64,000 bases of DNA. Origin: Cheiracanthium punctorium. Taxonomy: Eukaryota; Arthropoda; Arachnida; Araneae; Cheiracanthiidae. The DNA is taken from NCBI GenBank assembly GCA_038373885.1, contig JAWZYV010013186.1:1-64000 (forward strand). Direction: 5' to 3'. The notes beneath the pieces are model-generated. The model did no database searches, was not told where the DNA came from, and was given only the letters and a program-made list of their open reading frames with translations. The translations under genes and the position numbers were made by a program. Shown here piece after piece: positions 1 through 10,911 of the stretch. Numbering within the stretch: the first letter of the stretch is position 1; each line of letters opens with the position of its first letter.

Positions 1-721
1 ACATTTTTGGAACAATTTGGAGCAAGAAAAACAGATTAGTGGAGCAATTTGGAGCAAGAAAAAGTCACTTTTGGAGCATAAGAATGTCAATTTTGAAATA
101 CAAAATTTATTTTTGGAGGGAAAGAGAAAAGTCATTAAAGAATGCCAATCAAAAAAATGAAAATTAAGGAGGTTCTTAAAAACTCTTAGCTTATAACAAA
201 AACCAGTTTTTTTTTTTTTTTTTTTTGGGGGGGGGGGAAGTCAGCAGCTTATGAAATAAATAAAAAATTCAGTTTTACCATTATTTTATACATTGCTATA
301 CAAAATATCTATTTTAAATCAAAAATACAATATTTACTAAACTATATTAACTACCATCAGCAGCTAATAAAAAATTTGGTAACAGAAAATTACAAATCTA
401 TATAAAATTAAATTTAAAACAGAGGTCAATTTTTACTCTTAAGGCATTGAAGGTTTTAAACAAACGGATGCCAAAGAAAAAATATTCATTTTTAAGATTA
501 ATAGAGAAAGATTGAAATTAGAATGCTTAGAATGTGTGATGACTTTTGTAAAAATTCGGGAGATTTACAAACGTATAAACATACATGGAAAAATTAAAAA
601 TGTAGCAGTTTTGCTGAATTTGGAGCAAAAATGTCCAAAAACGATCATTTTGTAGCAGATTGGCACATCAGTATTGATTTGGCACAATTTGGAGCAATTG
701 GAGCAGCTGGCACATCCCTGG
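1..721. other. 5' flank, no gene recognised
   Basis: AT-rich sequence with no credible coding region. It includes a T-run running directly into an 11-base G-run (227-237). Several short motifs recur near 1-80 and 600-715 (variants of 'tttggagcaa'), suggesting an old repeat, but I cannot assign a family. Confidence 0.5.
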
Positions 722-1905
722 TAATAGGCAAGACCTTAGGGTGAAACAAGATTATGGTTTAAGAGATGAGATCTCAGGGAAAGACAAAACCTCAAGGTGC
801 AAGATGACTTTGAAGGGACATGAGACATCAGGCTACAAGATAACACCTAAGTGCGGGACAACAGCTTGAGCTACGGAATGAGACCTTGCTATAAAAGACA
901 AAACTACAAGGTGATAAATCTTGGTGTGCAAGATGAGACCTTGAGGTGCAAGACAAGACATCCTTGTACAAAACAAGACTTTGAAATGCAAGATGAGACC
1001 TTGAGGTACAAGACAAGATCTTGATGTGCAAGATGAAATCTCAAGGCTGACATTAGAATGTGAATTAAGATCCCAAATTGTGAGACTAGAAGTTAAGGTG
1101 ACTAATAAAAGTCAAGACAAGCCTGGTAATCAAGAAAAAGACCTCAATATGTAAGTTAAGACCTTGAAATATGTAACAAAACTTTAGGATACAATGCAAG
1201 ACCTTCAAGTTTGAGACAAGATGCAGAAGATAAAGAGAGATCTTGAAGTACAAAACAAGTTTGAAGTGAGACTTCAGGGGTTAGAAGAAAGGTCGGGGTG
1301 CCAGATGTCTCAAGATCTAGAGAATGAGAAAAACCGCCAAGTATAAAATGAGACCTTGCTATATGATGAGAGACCTCAGTGTACAAAACAACACCTTGCA
1401 GAGATGTGACAGGAATTTTCATTGCAAGGTGAGCTATGTGGATATATAAGAAAAATTTGGAGTACAAAATGAGACCTTGAGGTGAATGATGCAAGACAAA
1501 ACATAGAGTATGAACCTCTGAAAAGTAAGAGAAGTCCTTGAGATGTATGGCGAGGCCTTGGTAAGTAAGAAAAGAAATCAGGATACAAGATAAGACCCCC
1601 CAGGCTGCAAGATGAGACCTCAGGGTGCAAGAGACGACCTTGAGGTACAAAATGAGACCTTGAAGTGAAACTCACAAGTCTCATTTTACCATGTGAATGG
1701 CAAGATGAAACCTAAGAGTGCGAAATGAGACCTCTGAGTGTAATATGCAACATCACTGAATGTGAGACAAGACTGGAATGTAGAGACCTCCAGGTATAAA
1801 AAAAACTTCATGCTATAATAAGAGACCTCAAGGAGTGAGATGAGGCTTTAATGTGCAAGATCAAACTTTGGAGTGTGAGATAAGATGACATGGTACAAGC
1901 TATAA
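722..1905. repeat. degenerate 20-bp minisatellite
   Basis: About 1.2 kb of imperfect tandem units of about 20 bp with consensus near GCAAGATGAGACCTTGAGGT. The clearest run is 925-1045, where successive units align without gaps. Three units make 60 bp, which is why the minus strand stays open for stretches and reads as a Ser/His/Leu-rich pseudo-protein (828-1031 and 1156-1650). I treat those frames as artefacts: the open frame changes along the array and there is no domain. Confidence 0.8.
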
Positions 1906-2161
1906 GCATGGAATGATATTAGCAGTGCCCAGCTGCTCCCGTGACTCTCTCCACTTCTGTCAGAGATCGGTCCGGAGGTCATTTCTCCGTTTGCATATGT
2001 GATCGATTAAAAGACCTCATGCTTTCTGCTGTAGTAACCTACAATATAATTCGCTATCTTTGATGAGCATATTTAATAATAGTGGGGGGGGGGGGGTTGG
2101 GGGGGAGAGAAACACTCACATTTTAAATTCACAAAAATCTATAAGTACTTAATATTTTTTA

Positions 2162-2178
2162 CCCTCCGCTAAAGAGGG
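2162..2178 (+). repeat. hairpin, inverted partner of 3226-3240
   Basis: CCCTC-CGCTAAA-GAGGG forms a 5-bp stem with a 7-base loop. Its reverse complement closely matches the hairpin at 3226-3240, so the two bracket the helix-turn-helix/Helitron-type ORF in inverted orientation. They may be terminal structures of one small mobile unit; this is inference. Confidence 0.5.
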
Positions 2179-2478
2179 TAATAGTTTTGGGCAGACGAAA
2201 AAAGTCGTGGATGATAATTGATAGTAAATAAATCTTACAGATCTCACGGAAATTTGAAACACACCAAGATCCGACACATGATTGGAATAATGGATACTTG
2301 AAAAATTTCAAAGTAACGTCAGATGAAACAAAAGGGGAAACTGTAAGATTTTGTCAGAGCGTCTGCGACTGGCTGTCAAGTTCCCGAGGTTCCGATTTCA
2401 TTTTTCAGAACTTGGATTTGTTTCCAGAGTCGCGTTCAAACTTTTGTCCCTCCTCGGAGCAAGTGGTGGTGTTCTGTC

Positions 2479-3234
2479 GTGGCATTTCTAAAATTTTCAT
2501 TTTTGCGGGATCAGTGTGAAATAGCTCGTAGGCTTGGTATTTCACGCTCTACTGTTCAGTATTACATCGTTAAATATCAGAAGAATATACCCGGGACTGT
2601 TGTTCAAGGCCGCGCTGGCCGTCCTCGCCAGTTGTCTGATCCGGAAGAAAGTCATCGTGAAACTAACCGTCTATTTATGCAAAGAAAAAGGGAAGATCCA
2701 GATTTTCGTGCTCAAGAAGCGGAATCCAAATCCAGAAGACAAGACAGAAAACGTTTACGACTCTGTCTAGATATACCATCGAAAAGACCAAGAACAGATA
2801 CTGATCTAAATGTAAGGTGTGAAGAACTAGAATTTCGTAAATTAGCTGAGAAATTTTTCGAAGCTGTTGCTGATGGTCCAATCCACCAATGCTATTGTTG
2901 TGATCGACTGTGGTTCAAAAAGTCAATAAGAACCCATTCCAAAACAACTTTACTGTCCAAAGGAGCGACAACGGACTTTATAAAACTAGTCTTTTACAAA
3001 GATATCGATGATATTGGCAAATTTTGCAAAACATGTTACGATTGTTTGATTAAATTGACAATACCAGAATTAGCTATAAGCAATGGCTTCGAATTCCCCG
3101 AAATACCGGATTGTTTAAAATACTTGACACCACTGGAAGAACGGTTGGTTTCTCCCCGTTTGATTTACATGCAAATACATCCTGTACATGGCTGCCAATA
3201 CAAATTAAAAGGTTCTGTCAAAAAACCTCTTTAG
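2479..3234 (+). pseudogene. helix-turn-helix plus Helitron N-terminal (DUF6570-type) ORF, truncated
   Basis: About 250 residues; the real start is uncertain because the first codon of this frame segment is GTG and the frame is open further upstream. Residues about 12-52 look like a homeodomain-like helix-turn-helix with a trailing GRAGRPRQLSD, as in the N-terminus of Tc1-type transposases. Next comes a basic stretch rich in R/K/D/E (about 60-105), then a Cys-rich region (CYCC near 140 and FCKTCYDC near 185), and a C-terminus with LTPLEERLVSPRLIYMQI. That last segment is the conserved module found just ahead of the Helitron_like_N domain in Helitron Rep/helicase proteins. The ORF stops right after it, inside a hairpin, so no Rep nuclease or helicase is present. 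It probably marks a dead or gene-capturing Helitron derivative. Family assignment is from motif memory, not a search. Confidence 0.6.
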
Positions 3235-3250
3235 CAGAGGGGAAACTAAT
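3226..3250 (+). repeat. hairpin followed by CTAA, possible Helitron 3' end
   Basis: CCTC-TTTAGCA-GAGG forms a short hairpin that contains the ORF stop codon. CTAA follows five bases later, matching the CTRR terminus expected about ten bases after the hairpin of a Helitron. No matching 5' TC end was identified. Confidence 0.4.
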
Positions 3251-6040
3251 TTCAGCTGAAGGCTGAATATTATAATTAAATTTAGAGGTAGTCAAAATCG
3301 GTTTTTTTAATTCAATTTGTTAATGTGTTTATTTTGTATATTTTTCTTTGGGGGTTCACATACTCAGGTACTGAAATAGAGGAGCCGCCAGTGTCTGTTT
3401 ATCAAATAAAATACATCAATCTGCAACACATATACATTGTCACTTAGAATGACCTGCCACCCATCAGCCTAAATTCCACATGTAGATAATTGGCCATAAC
3501 CTCACAATGCAACACATATACATTACATCACTACTGAAGACACTATTCGATTTGATTCTTGAAACTATTCAATATCCTGCAGCAGCCTATTTAGCTTAAG
3601 TATTTTGCAGGGTGACAACCATCCTTGCCTGGACTGCTATAGTTCCATATATGCTAAAGGGTACATAAAGTTCATTGTGGCTCCAATATTCACTATGTTT
3701 TCAAACGATACCTGGAGGTGCTAATCCAGTTACTGGTCATTTTAAAACATTCTATTGATTTGTAAAATATTATGAAAATATAAATAATGTATGCAAAACT
3801 AGAAACTTTATATAATAACATAGCTATACAATAGGTATATACAAAAAACCCAATAATAATAATAAAACAATAAAGAATACCTCTAAAGCAAAATTCCTCA
3901 AAATTACAATCTAGCTGTATATTTACACAAATAAGTCTCTTATAAAGCTGTATAAGAAAAATATGATTTTTGATGAAGGAAAAAATTATAGAAAACACAC
4001 TCAAATTCTAATTAAATTTAGTGTATTGCAAATTATGATGCAAAATACAAATTGTTTTACATTTTCTACATTCTTTCATTATTCCCTACTTCTGAGAAAA
4101 CATGCTTGCTATAAATACAATGAAACCTGTACATATGATATAGCAGGAGTGCAGCAAATGTTTTTACTCCCAACTTTTCACCCAATCCATATAACGATTT
4201 CCCCAAAATTTTACAATATGTTAAGACGTACAAATTCTGTATTACCATAGATATAAAAATATTTGCAATGTACAAGTTTCATTTTTAAAAACCTAAAACT
4301 GAACTTTTATCATGCCTAGGTATTTAAACAGTAAACTAGATAAGTTAACAACCCAAGTAAGTATTGCATATGTACACTGCTACAATCCATGTTTACAAAA
4401 TAGTTTGAGTCCAAGCTAACAGAAAGCGAACTGCTGATTGGTGAAAAAGTTAAAAAGCACTTCAAAAATGAGAAACTTTAAGAATTTTGTAATTCACAAT
4501 TATAATCCAAATTAGCTGAATATTTTTCTGTAAAATTTCCCCAGATGACTATAATTTCCTTCAATCCTAAATGGCTGTTTTGGACATATTCTGCATACCT
4601 ATGATACAGTCTCTTATGATAACCTGTTTATATTGATATTTTCCTTCGTCCCAATGAAATTCCTATTTACTCAATGCATTTTGAAAGGTCTACAATGATA
4701 TTCACTTTTTACATGCACCTGTGCATAATAGTAATTTGAAATCATACAAAAAATTTTGTATAATGTGATTTTTTTAACATTACCCATGGTTAAGAATGTG
4801 CAATAGCAATAGACTGCACAAGTCAATTGGGAGTGAAAAAAGTTAGTAAACTTCTTAAGCTATTTATTAAATGACTTGTTCGAAGTATGTTTCTGATGTG
4901 CTAAAGTCTATCTATTTGTGATGGCATGGCATAAAATATTGGCGTTCAAAGAAAATTTCTTTTTTTGTGTGTGATGCTATTATAAAACAAAATTTGTACA
5001 TGCACCTTTTATACATATTGACAGAAAAATTTTGTACAGTTTTCACTTTACTGAATCGTGAAAGAATGTGCAAATGTAGTACATTTCTGCTCCAATTCAA
5101 AAGAAGGTAATTAAATACATATGTATATGAGTTACACGTCATTTCTACAAAAAAAATATTCATCCCCCAACTTCTTCGAAGTCACTGCATAATACTTGCC
5201 TATTAATGACTGAAATGTTATTCTGCTAGATAAATATATTTTAGCTTTATTTTTGATAATTAGATTCTTTAATGTTAAAATAATGCACTAAAGCTTAACC
5301 TGTCTACAACAATTTTTTTTTTTAGGTCCCTACAATATCACTATATGTAGGTTTCACTATAGTGATAGAAGACCCCCAAGAATCTTTTAAATTTAATTTA
5401 AGAGTTGATGAAAATTTGTGAGGTTGATGTCAAAACTTTGTTTATTTCTGTTTTTTTTTTTTTTTGCAAGTTTGCACAAAATTGGAAGTTTTAAAATATC
5501 AAGCATAGCAGAGAGCCTAACCTGTGTATCATATATGTATATATATACACACTCACACAAAAATGTTGCAAAATTTCTGTATACTTCGTATGGAAGAATG
5601 TAGTTTGCAATCTAACTATATTTTAAAAAGAAAGTACTATTATAGATAAATACTATATCAAGATCTGAAAATATTTTACAAGACAATTAAAATAATAATA
5701 AAATTTAAAATTAAATAACACTATTATATACAACATTACAGAAATTTAGAATTTTAATTCATTATATTTTATGTATTTTTTATTTACAGTTTTGTTGAAT
5801 TTAAGTTAACTTAAAAGACACACAATTACAAGTTTTCATTTCAAATAGTGCAAAATTCTCATATCTTCCTAAATCTAAACCTGGGTTCCTTTTCAGCAAC
5901 GTACTTGGTACTTAGTCCAAGTAAATGGCTGAGTAACTCGGCCAAAGAACTGTTTAGTGCATCACTATTTATGATGTCAAAATATTCTGTATCATTTAGC
6001 CATTCTTCTGTACAACTAAAATTTCCTTATAACATTACTC
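3251..6040. other. AT-rich intergenic region, nothing recognised
   Basis: No reading frame here has a recognisable domain or splice structure. The short open frames have the low-complexity Phe/Ile/Asn/Lys composition expected from AT-rich noncoding DNA. Poly-T runs occur near 5311 and 5451. Possible old repeats cannot be excluded. Confidence 0.5.
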
Positions 6041-6199
6041 CAGTGGCATAGCCAAGGGGTGTCACAACCCCCCCCCCCCCGTGTGGAATTTGTTGCCATA
6101 CAAAATGTATATTCTTTACTTCCTTCTCACACACATGTATACACATGTGTGAGAAGGCGAGTCGTAACCCTCCCATGAAAAATTTCAGGCTAGCCACTG
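6041..6199. mobile_element. hAT-like MITE
   Basis: The left end CAGTGGCATAGCC and right end GGCTAGCCACTG are imperfect terminal inverted repeats. The flanking 8-mers CATTACTC (6033-6040) and CATTACTT (6200-6207) match at 7 of 8 positions, the target-duplication length of hAT elements. No transposase; contains a 13-base C-run at 6068-6080. Confidence 0.6.
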
Positions 6200-6386
6200 C
6201 ATTACTTAAAGCATTATGAACCAATGGTAGATCCAGTAGAGGGGATAAAAAAAAGCTTGCCCCCCCCTCTCTTATATATATATTAAAAATAAGCTTTGCA
6301 ATAAAGCAGTGATTCCTAACCAGTAGTTTGTGAGGTGTATAAAAGGGTTCCCCAAAAGAGTGGCATATACAGACTTCCTTTAAAAA

Positions 6387-6406
6387 GGGAGTTATGAATG
6401 CAATCC
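6387..6406 (+). repeat. left 20-bp direct repeat flanking the 3-kb element
   Basis: GGGAGTTATGAATGCAATCC, identical to 9446-9465. The two copies flank the inverted-repeat element directly, so they look like a target-site duplication of unusual length. Confidence 0.7.
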
Positions 6407-6922
6407 GGAACAGCTTTAGTATGGTCCCTTTTTGGCGATTTTTTGATTTGGCGACAAAATCTTGTCGCCAACCCAAGTTTGCCTTGCCGATGCCAATTGT
6501 AAACAATATGGCGGATCGGATGGCGCTGGTTCCGAGATAATTGATCGTCGCCGTTAATTTTGCTATGATTTATTTTAATGGCTTTTAAATATTTTTATGA
6601 AAAAAAATTAAACAGATAACAAGCTTACATGTACATATAGATTCGGTTTAATAAAATTTGGTCTATGTTCCGTATCCGGTGCCCCTTGGTTCTGGCGACA
6701 TCGTGAGCGATGTTCAACGTTAGTAAAGTACCCTGCCGATGGTTGTTTGACTGGCAACCATAAAGAAATGTGTAGTGCTTGGCGACGTTTTTTTTTTGAA
6801 GGAATGATAATGCGTCAAATATTGTAAATTGGATAATTTAGAACTATTGAAAGATGCGAAATTTCTTGCACTTTCGGGCATGCGTAATAGTTGTTTTTTA
6901 ATCTAGCTACTGTGTGACGTAA

Positions 6923-7470
6923 GCAGATGAATGTAAGGAATTCGCTTGCTCAATTTGACGTCACTAAGCTGTTAATTTGCGTTGTGCGCATGCGTTATTG
7001 TTATTTTTCGTTTTTTCCTGTTCTTTCGTCTACTATTCTAATTTGCTTCAACTTGTACTAATGCTTTTTTTTTTTCGGTCTCGCAGAGAGGCCCGCGTTA
7101 GCATATTTTCGAATGTATGTATTGATGAATGTAACGAATTCGCTTGCTCAATTTGACGTCACTAAGCTGTTAATTTGCGTTGTGCGCATGCGTTATTGTT
7201 ATTTTTCGTTTTTTCCTGTTCTTTCGTCTACTATTCTAATTTGCTTCAACTTGTACTAATGCTTTTTTTTTTTCGGTCTCGCAGAGAGGCCCGCGTTAGC
7301 ATATTTTCGAATGTATGTATTGATGAATGTAACGAATTCGCTTGCTCAATTTGACGTCACTAAGCTGTTAATTTGCGTTGTGCGCATGCGTTATTGTTAT
7401 TTCGTTTTTTCCTGTTCTTTCGTCTACTATTCTAATTTGCTTCAACTTGTACTAATGTTTTTTTTTGGGT
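6923..7470 (+). repeat. 198-bp tandem repeat, about 2.8 copies
   Basis: The landmark AATTCGCTTGCTCAATTTGA recurs at 6939, 7137 and 7335, exactly 198 bp apart, with near-identical sequence between copies. Each unit ends in a T-run followed by GGTCTCGCAGAG and GCCCGCGTTAGCATATTTTC. The third copy runs straight into the next array, which reuses that ending. Confidence 0.9.
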
Positions 7471-8372
7471 CTCGCAGAGGGGCCCGCGTTAGCATATTTT
7501 CGAGGGGGCCCTTTTGAGGCGATGGCCGGACCCACTGATGTTTTTTTTTGGGTCTCGCAGAGGGGCCCGCGTTAGCATATTTTCGAGGGGGCCCCCTTGA
7601 GGCGGTGGCCGGACCCACTGATGTTTTTTTTTGGGTCTCGCAGAGGGGCCCGCGTTAGCATATTTTTGAGGGGGCCCCCTTGAGGCGGTGGCCGGACCCA
7701 CTGATGTTTTTTTTGGATCTCGCAGAGGGGCCCGCCCGGACCCACTGATGTTTTTTTTTGGGTCTCGCAGAGGGGCCCGCCCGGACCCACTGATGTTTCT
7801 TTTGGGTCTCGCAGAGGGGCCCGCCCGGACCCACTGATGTTTCTTTTGGATCTCGAAGAGGGGCCCGCGTTAGCATATTTTCGAGGGGGCCCTTTTGAGG
7901 CGGTGGCCGGACCCACTGATGTTTTTTTTGGATCTCGCAGAGGGGCTCGCTCGGACCCACTGTTTTTTTTTGGGTCTCGTAGAGGGGCCCGCGTTAGCAT
8001 ATTTTCGAGGGGGCCCTTTTGAGGCGGTGACCGGACCCACTGATGTTTTTTTTTGGGTCTCACAGAGGGGCCCACCCGGACCCTCTGATGTTTCTTTTGG
8101 ATCTCGAAGAGGGGCCCGCCCGGACCCACTGATGTTTTTTGGATCTCGCAGAGGGGCCCGCGTTAGCATATTTTCGAGGGGGCCCCCTTGAGGCGGTGGC
8201 CGGACCCACTGATGTTTTTTTTGCGATCTCGCAGAGGGTATCCGCCCGGACCCACTGATGTTTTTTTTCGGTCTCGCAGAGGGGCCCACCCGGACCCACT
8301 GATGTTTCTTTTGGATCTCGAAGAGGGGCCCGTCCGAACCCACTGATGTTTTTTTGGGGGTGTCGCAGAGGG
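7471..8372. repeat. GC-rich minisatellite of 83/84-bp and 44-bp units
   Basis: About fifteen units, each with GGGTCTCGCAGAGGGGCCCG, then CCGGACCCACTGATG and a T-run. Long units (83-84 bp) carry an extra segment of about 39 bp, starting GTTAGCATATTTTCGAGGGG, that short units (about 44 bp) lack. Long and short units are interspersed. Both strands have repetitive open frames here (for example 7572-8129 minus); I reject them as genes because units differ in length by non-multiples of three and the open frame shifts. Confidence 0.9.
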
Positions 8373-8726
8373 GCGCGCGCCCCCTCAAAGAAAAATGTTT
8401 TTACACTACATAAATGGGGCTTTTACCAATATTTAGCAGGCTTTACACTAGATAAAATGAATATTCACAATTGCCGTGTTTACATGAGGGGCACCGTCTT
8501 GTATGATTTTACCTAAAATTTAATAACTTTTCTTTTTGTGTGAGGGGGGGCTGTGCCCCCCTCAACCCCCCCCCTTTCTCTTTTTAGTTGATTAAATTAA
8601 ACAATGCAAACAAATAATATTCTAAAGGCAATACCTCACAAAATAACAAAAAAAAATTAAAATACATTTTAGCATTCTGACAAATGACTACGTAAGCAAA
8701 ATAAAGAACTAATTCAAATCATAACG

Positions 8727-9020
8727 AACAATGCTTATCTCGTACCTTAATTAAAATCGCTAAATTGTTTCAATATTGAAATAATAAAATCAAAATATCA
8801 AATATTATATTAATAACGGAATTATTTGTTGCTCCTACCATTAACAAATAAACAAAGGTAATAATAACAAATAAAAACAAACAATGCTTATCACATACCT
8901 TGATTAAAATCTCTAAATTATTCCAATATGGAAATAATAAAATCAAATTATTTCACTGTATAAAATATTAATAACGTAATTATTTGTTGCTTCTACCCTT
9001 AACAAATAAACAATGGAGAA
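8727..9020. repeat. tandem duplication, 153-bp period
   Basis: Two diverged copies starting AACAATGCTTATC at 8727 and 8880, both continuing through AATAATAAAATCAAA and AATTATTTGTTGC. They lie inside the 3-kb element. No coding content. Confidence 0.75.
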
Positions 9021-9185
9021 CGCAAATATTAATCTGAAACGTACTATCAAAAGAATGCTTATTCATACAAAACTGTATGTAAACAGTCAGTATGAACCTG
9101 AACAGCCGTTTTAAATTTCAAAAATAATTAAATAATAATAAAATTTAATGTAAAATAAAGCCATTAAAATAAAACCATAAAGCAC

Positions 9186-9416
9186 ATGGCAGATCAACCA
9201 TTTGAACGAACCTCCCGCGCTAAGAAATACACAGGGCTCAAAAAGTTCATGAAAGGAACAAATGATCACGATTTGCCGGACGAACACGAGCGCATCCGTG
9301 ACGTCACGGAAGAATCCACTTTTAGCCCGAGGTTAGGGTTACCGCTCCGGAGCATCCGACGGCGGGGTTACCATATTGGCATCCTTTATCGCGCCAAAAA
9401 AAGTCGCCAAAAATAA
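9186..9416 (+). CDS. unassigned 76-codon ORF inside the 3-kb element
   Basis: A true ATG opens a 76-residue, charged, Arg/Lys-rich frame beginning MADQPFERTSRAKKYTGLKK, and it ends in the right subterminal inverted repeat. Composition is less biased than in the neighbouring spurious frames. I recognise no domain. It could be a first exon or remnant of an element-encoded protein, or chance. Confidence 0.25.
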   Translation: MADQPFERTSRAKKYTGLKKFMKGTNDHDLPDEHERIRDVTEESTFSPRLGLPLRSIRRRGYHIGILYRAKKSRQK

Positions 9417-9445
9417 AGCGCGCCAAAGGGACCATACTAAAGCTA

Positions 9446-9465
9446 GGGAGTTATGAATGCAATCC
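9446..9465 (+). repeat. right 20-bp direct repeat flanking the 3-kb element
   Basis: Identical to 6387-6406. It follows the right inverted terminus after only two bases. Confidence 0.7.
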
Positions 9466-10781
9466 TTAGATAAAAGGTGCAATTTTTATGTTAACTAAAA
9501 TTGACTTTGTTAAAAATTCATTGAAAAGAAGGATTTGAACCCCCCCCCCCAGTACAAAAATAATATACTAGTCCAGAGTGACCTATACAGGGGTTTACAC
9601 AAGGAGGAAAAGGTATGGTAGTAAGGAGTACCTTGTTAGGGTAATACATTAGTTATATTGTACATTTTGTCAGCCTTTTCAATTTTTTTTTTCTATCCAC
9701 CACTGTCATTAATTATCTATTTCATTCTATGAGTTTAAAACTGAGTTGTGTATGTTACAGTAAGAGTTATAAATTTGGCATTTGTGCATAATCATTGGCA
9801 CTATTTGGTTAATGTGATAAACAGAAACGGTTAAATAATTAAATTAACAGTTTTTTTAAGGTTAGCAAAGGACAGCTTAGTTAGCTAAGGTTTAAAAAAA
9901 TCAAAGATAGTTTTATTTACATATTGAGATCCATGTTTAACAAATCAAAACATTTTTCAAACATATCATTCATCATACTAAGTCAACTAACTTTGAAAAA
10001 GTGAATATATTTGCAATTTATTACCACTGTGAAAGTTTGTGAATTACTGCTTAGATTTTTTATAGAACAATTAAAAATAAAATTGCTACATTGTCAGATA
10101 CAAAAATTGCACACACAAAGCTAATTATTTCAACTCTGCACTTTTAACAAATTACTAGAAAGCTGTATTCTAGAGTTTAATAAATTCAATAATATTTTTA
10201 ACAGTTTTAGGAAAAAAATACCCCTTTAGATTAAAAAAATATACCATCATTAATAAATAAATCATCATATAATTCAAAAATCAAATTATTATTCTGGATT
10301 ATATGTTTCTGAAATGTTCCTACAACGTAATAAAGAAAAAATAAAAATGAATATTTACAATACAGCAGCGAGTTAACAAAGTTCAAATAATTTTCATTGC
10401 TTTTCAAATTCAGCATGTAAGAGAAGTCCGACATGTAAACAAAACCACAAGCTAATCAGCAAATCTTCCTTGGCGAACGCACATTGTGCGATGAACTCTT
10501 CTTTCTAGTGATCTGAATATGTGATCTAAACACCGCTAGCAACCCTATTTAGGGAAAAGTTCTAGGTCTAGGGAAAAAAAGAGGTGGATATAAGTCTTGC
10601 CAGATCATTAGTGAACAGAAAGCGCAACGTTGAGAACGCTGGTCGTTGTTTGCGTTAAATGCTTGTAGTCAAGTTTATTTATTAATTAAATGGATAAACA
10701 TAAAGTGTAACGTGCTTTCTTTAGTTTAAATGAACTTTTAGATACATTAAATCATACCACTACTGTAAACATTGCACTAAC
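9466..10781 (+). promoter_or_regulatory. PICALM: PICALM upstream region, 5' UTR and likely promoter
   Basis: No coding region is seen. By position this should hold the promoter and 5' UTR. An in-frame TGA at 10731-10733 upstream of the ATG supports the chosen start, and the ATG context is AACATGG. I could not place a transcription start. A mixed-composition stretch at 10580-10680 is the best candidate in otherwise AT-rich DNA. Confidence 0.4.
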
Positions 10782-10911
10782 ATGGCGGGGCAAACATTAC
10801 ATGATAGACTTGTAGCTGCTAAGCATACTATTTATGGCCAAAATGTTGAAAGAGCTGTGTGTAAAGCAACAACTGAAGAAATTATTGGGCCTAAAAAGAA
10901 ACATCTAGATT
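10782..10911 (+). CDS. PICALM: PICALM exon 1 (residues 1-43 plus 1 nt)
   Basis: Starts [20 protein letters not shown] and ends in the basic lipid-binding stretch KKKHLD. Donor T|GTAAGT. The ATG is preceded by an in-frame stop 49 bases upstream. Confidence 0.95.

Larger units (their letters stand above)
6407..9445. mobile_element. 3-kb terminal-inverted-repeat element with satellite interior
   Basis: AGCTTTAGTATGGTCCCTTT at 6412-6431 is perfectly inverted at 9425-9444. Weaker subterminal inverted similarity continues inward for about 100-150 bp (GGCGAC/GTCGCC and CCATATTG-type motifs near 6465-6530 and 9345-9420). The element is flanked by identical 20-bp direct repeats. The interior holds a 198-bp tandem array, a GC-rich 83/44-bp minisatellite, a 153-bp duplication and one short unassigned ORF; I see no transposase. 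The superfamily is unknown, since a 20-bp target duplication does not fit the common cut-and-paste classes. Confidence 0.7.

Noticed and set aside
1156..1684. Two long minus-strand frames of Ser/His/Leu-rich sequence.
   Set aside because: They result from the 20-bp tandem array, whose three-unit period of 60 bp keeps frames open by chance.
6027..6506. 159-codon minus-strand ORF.
   Set aside because: It spans a hAT-like MITE, a C-run and the edge of the 3-kb element, so it is a composite of unrelated noncoding pieces.
7489..8388. Overlapping repetitive open frames on both strands (Gly/Pro/Arg/Lys-rich, up to 185 codons).
   Set aside because: They are produced by the 83/44-bp minisatellite. 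Unit lengths are not multiples of three, frames switch, and there is no start or domain.
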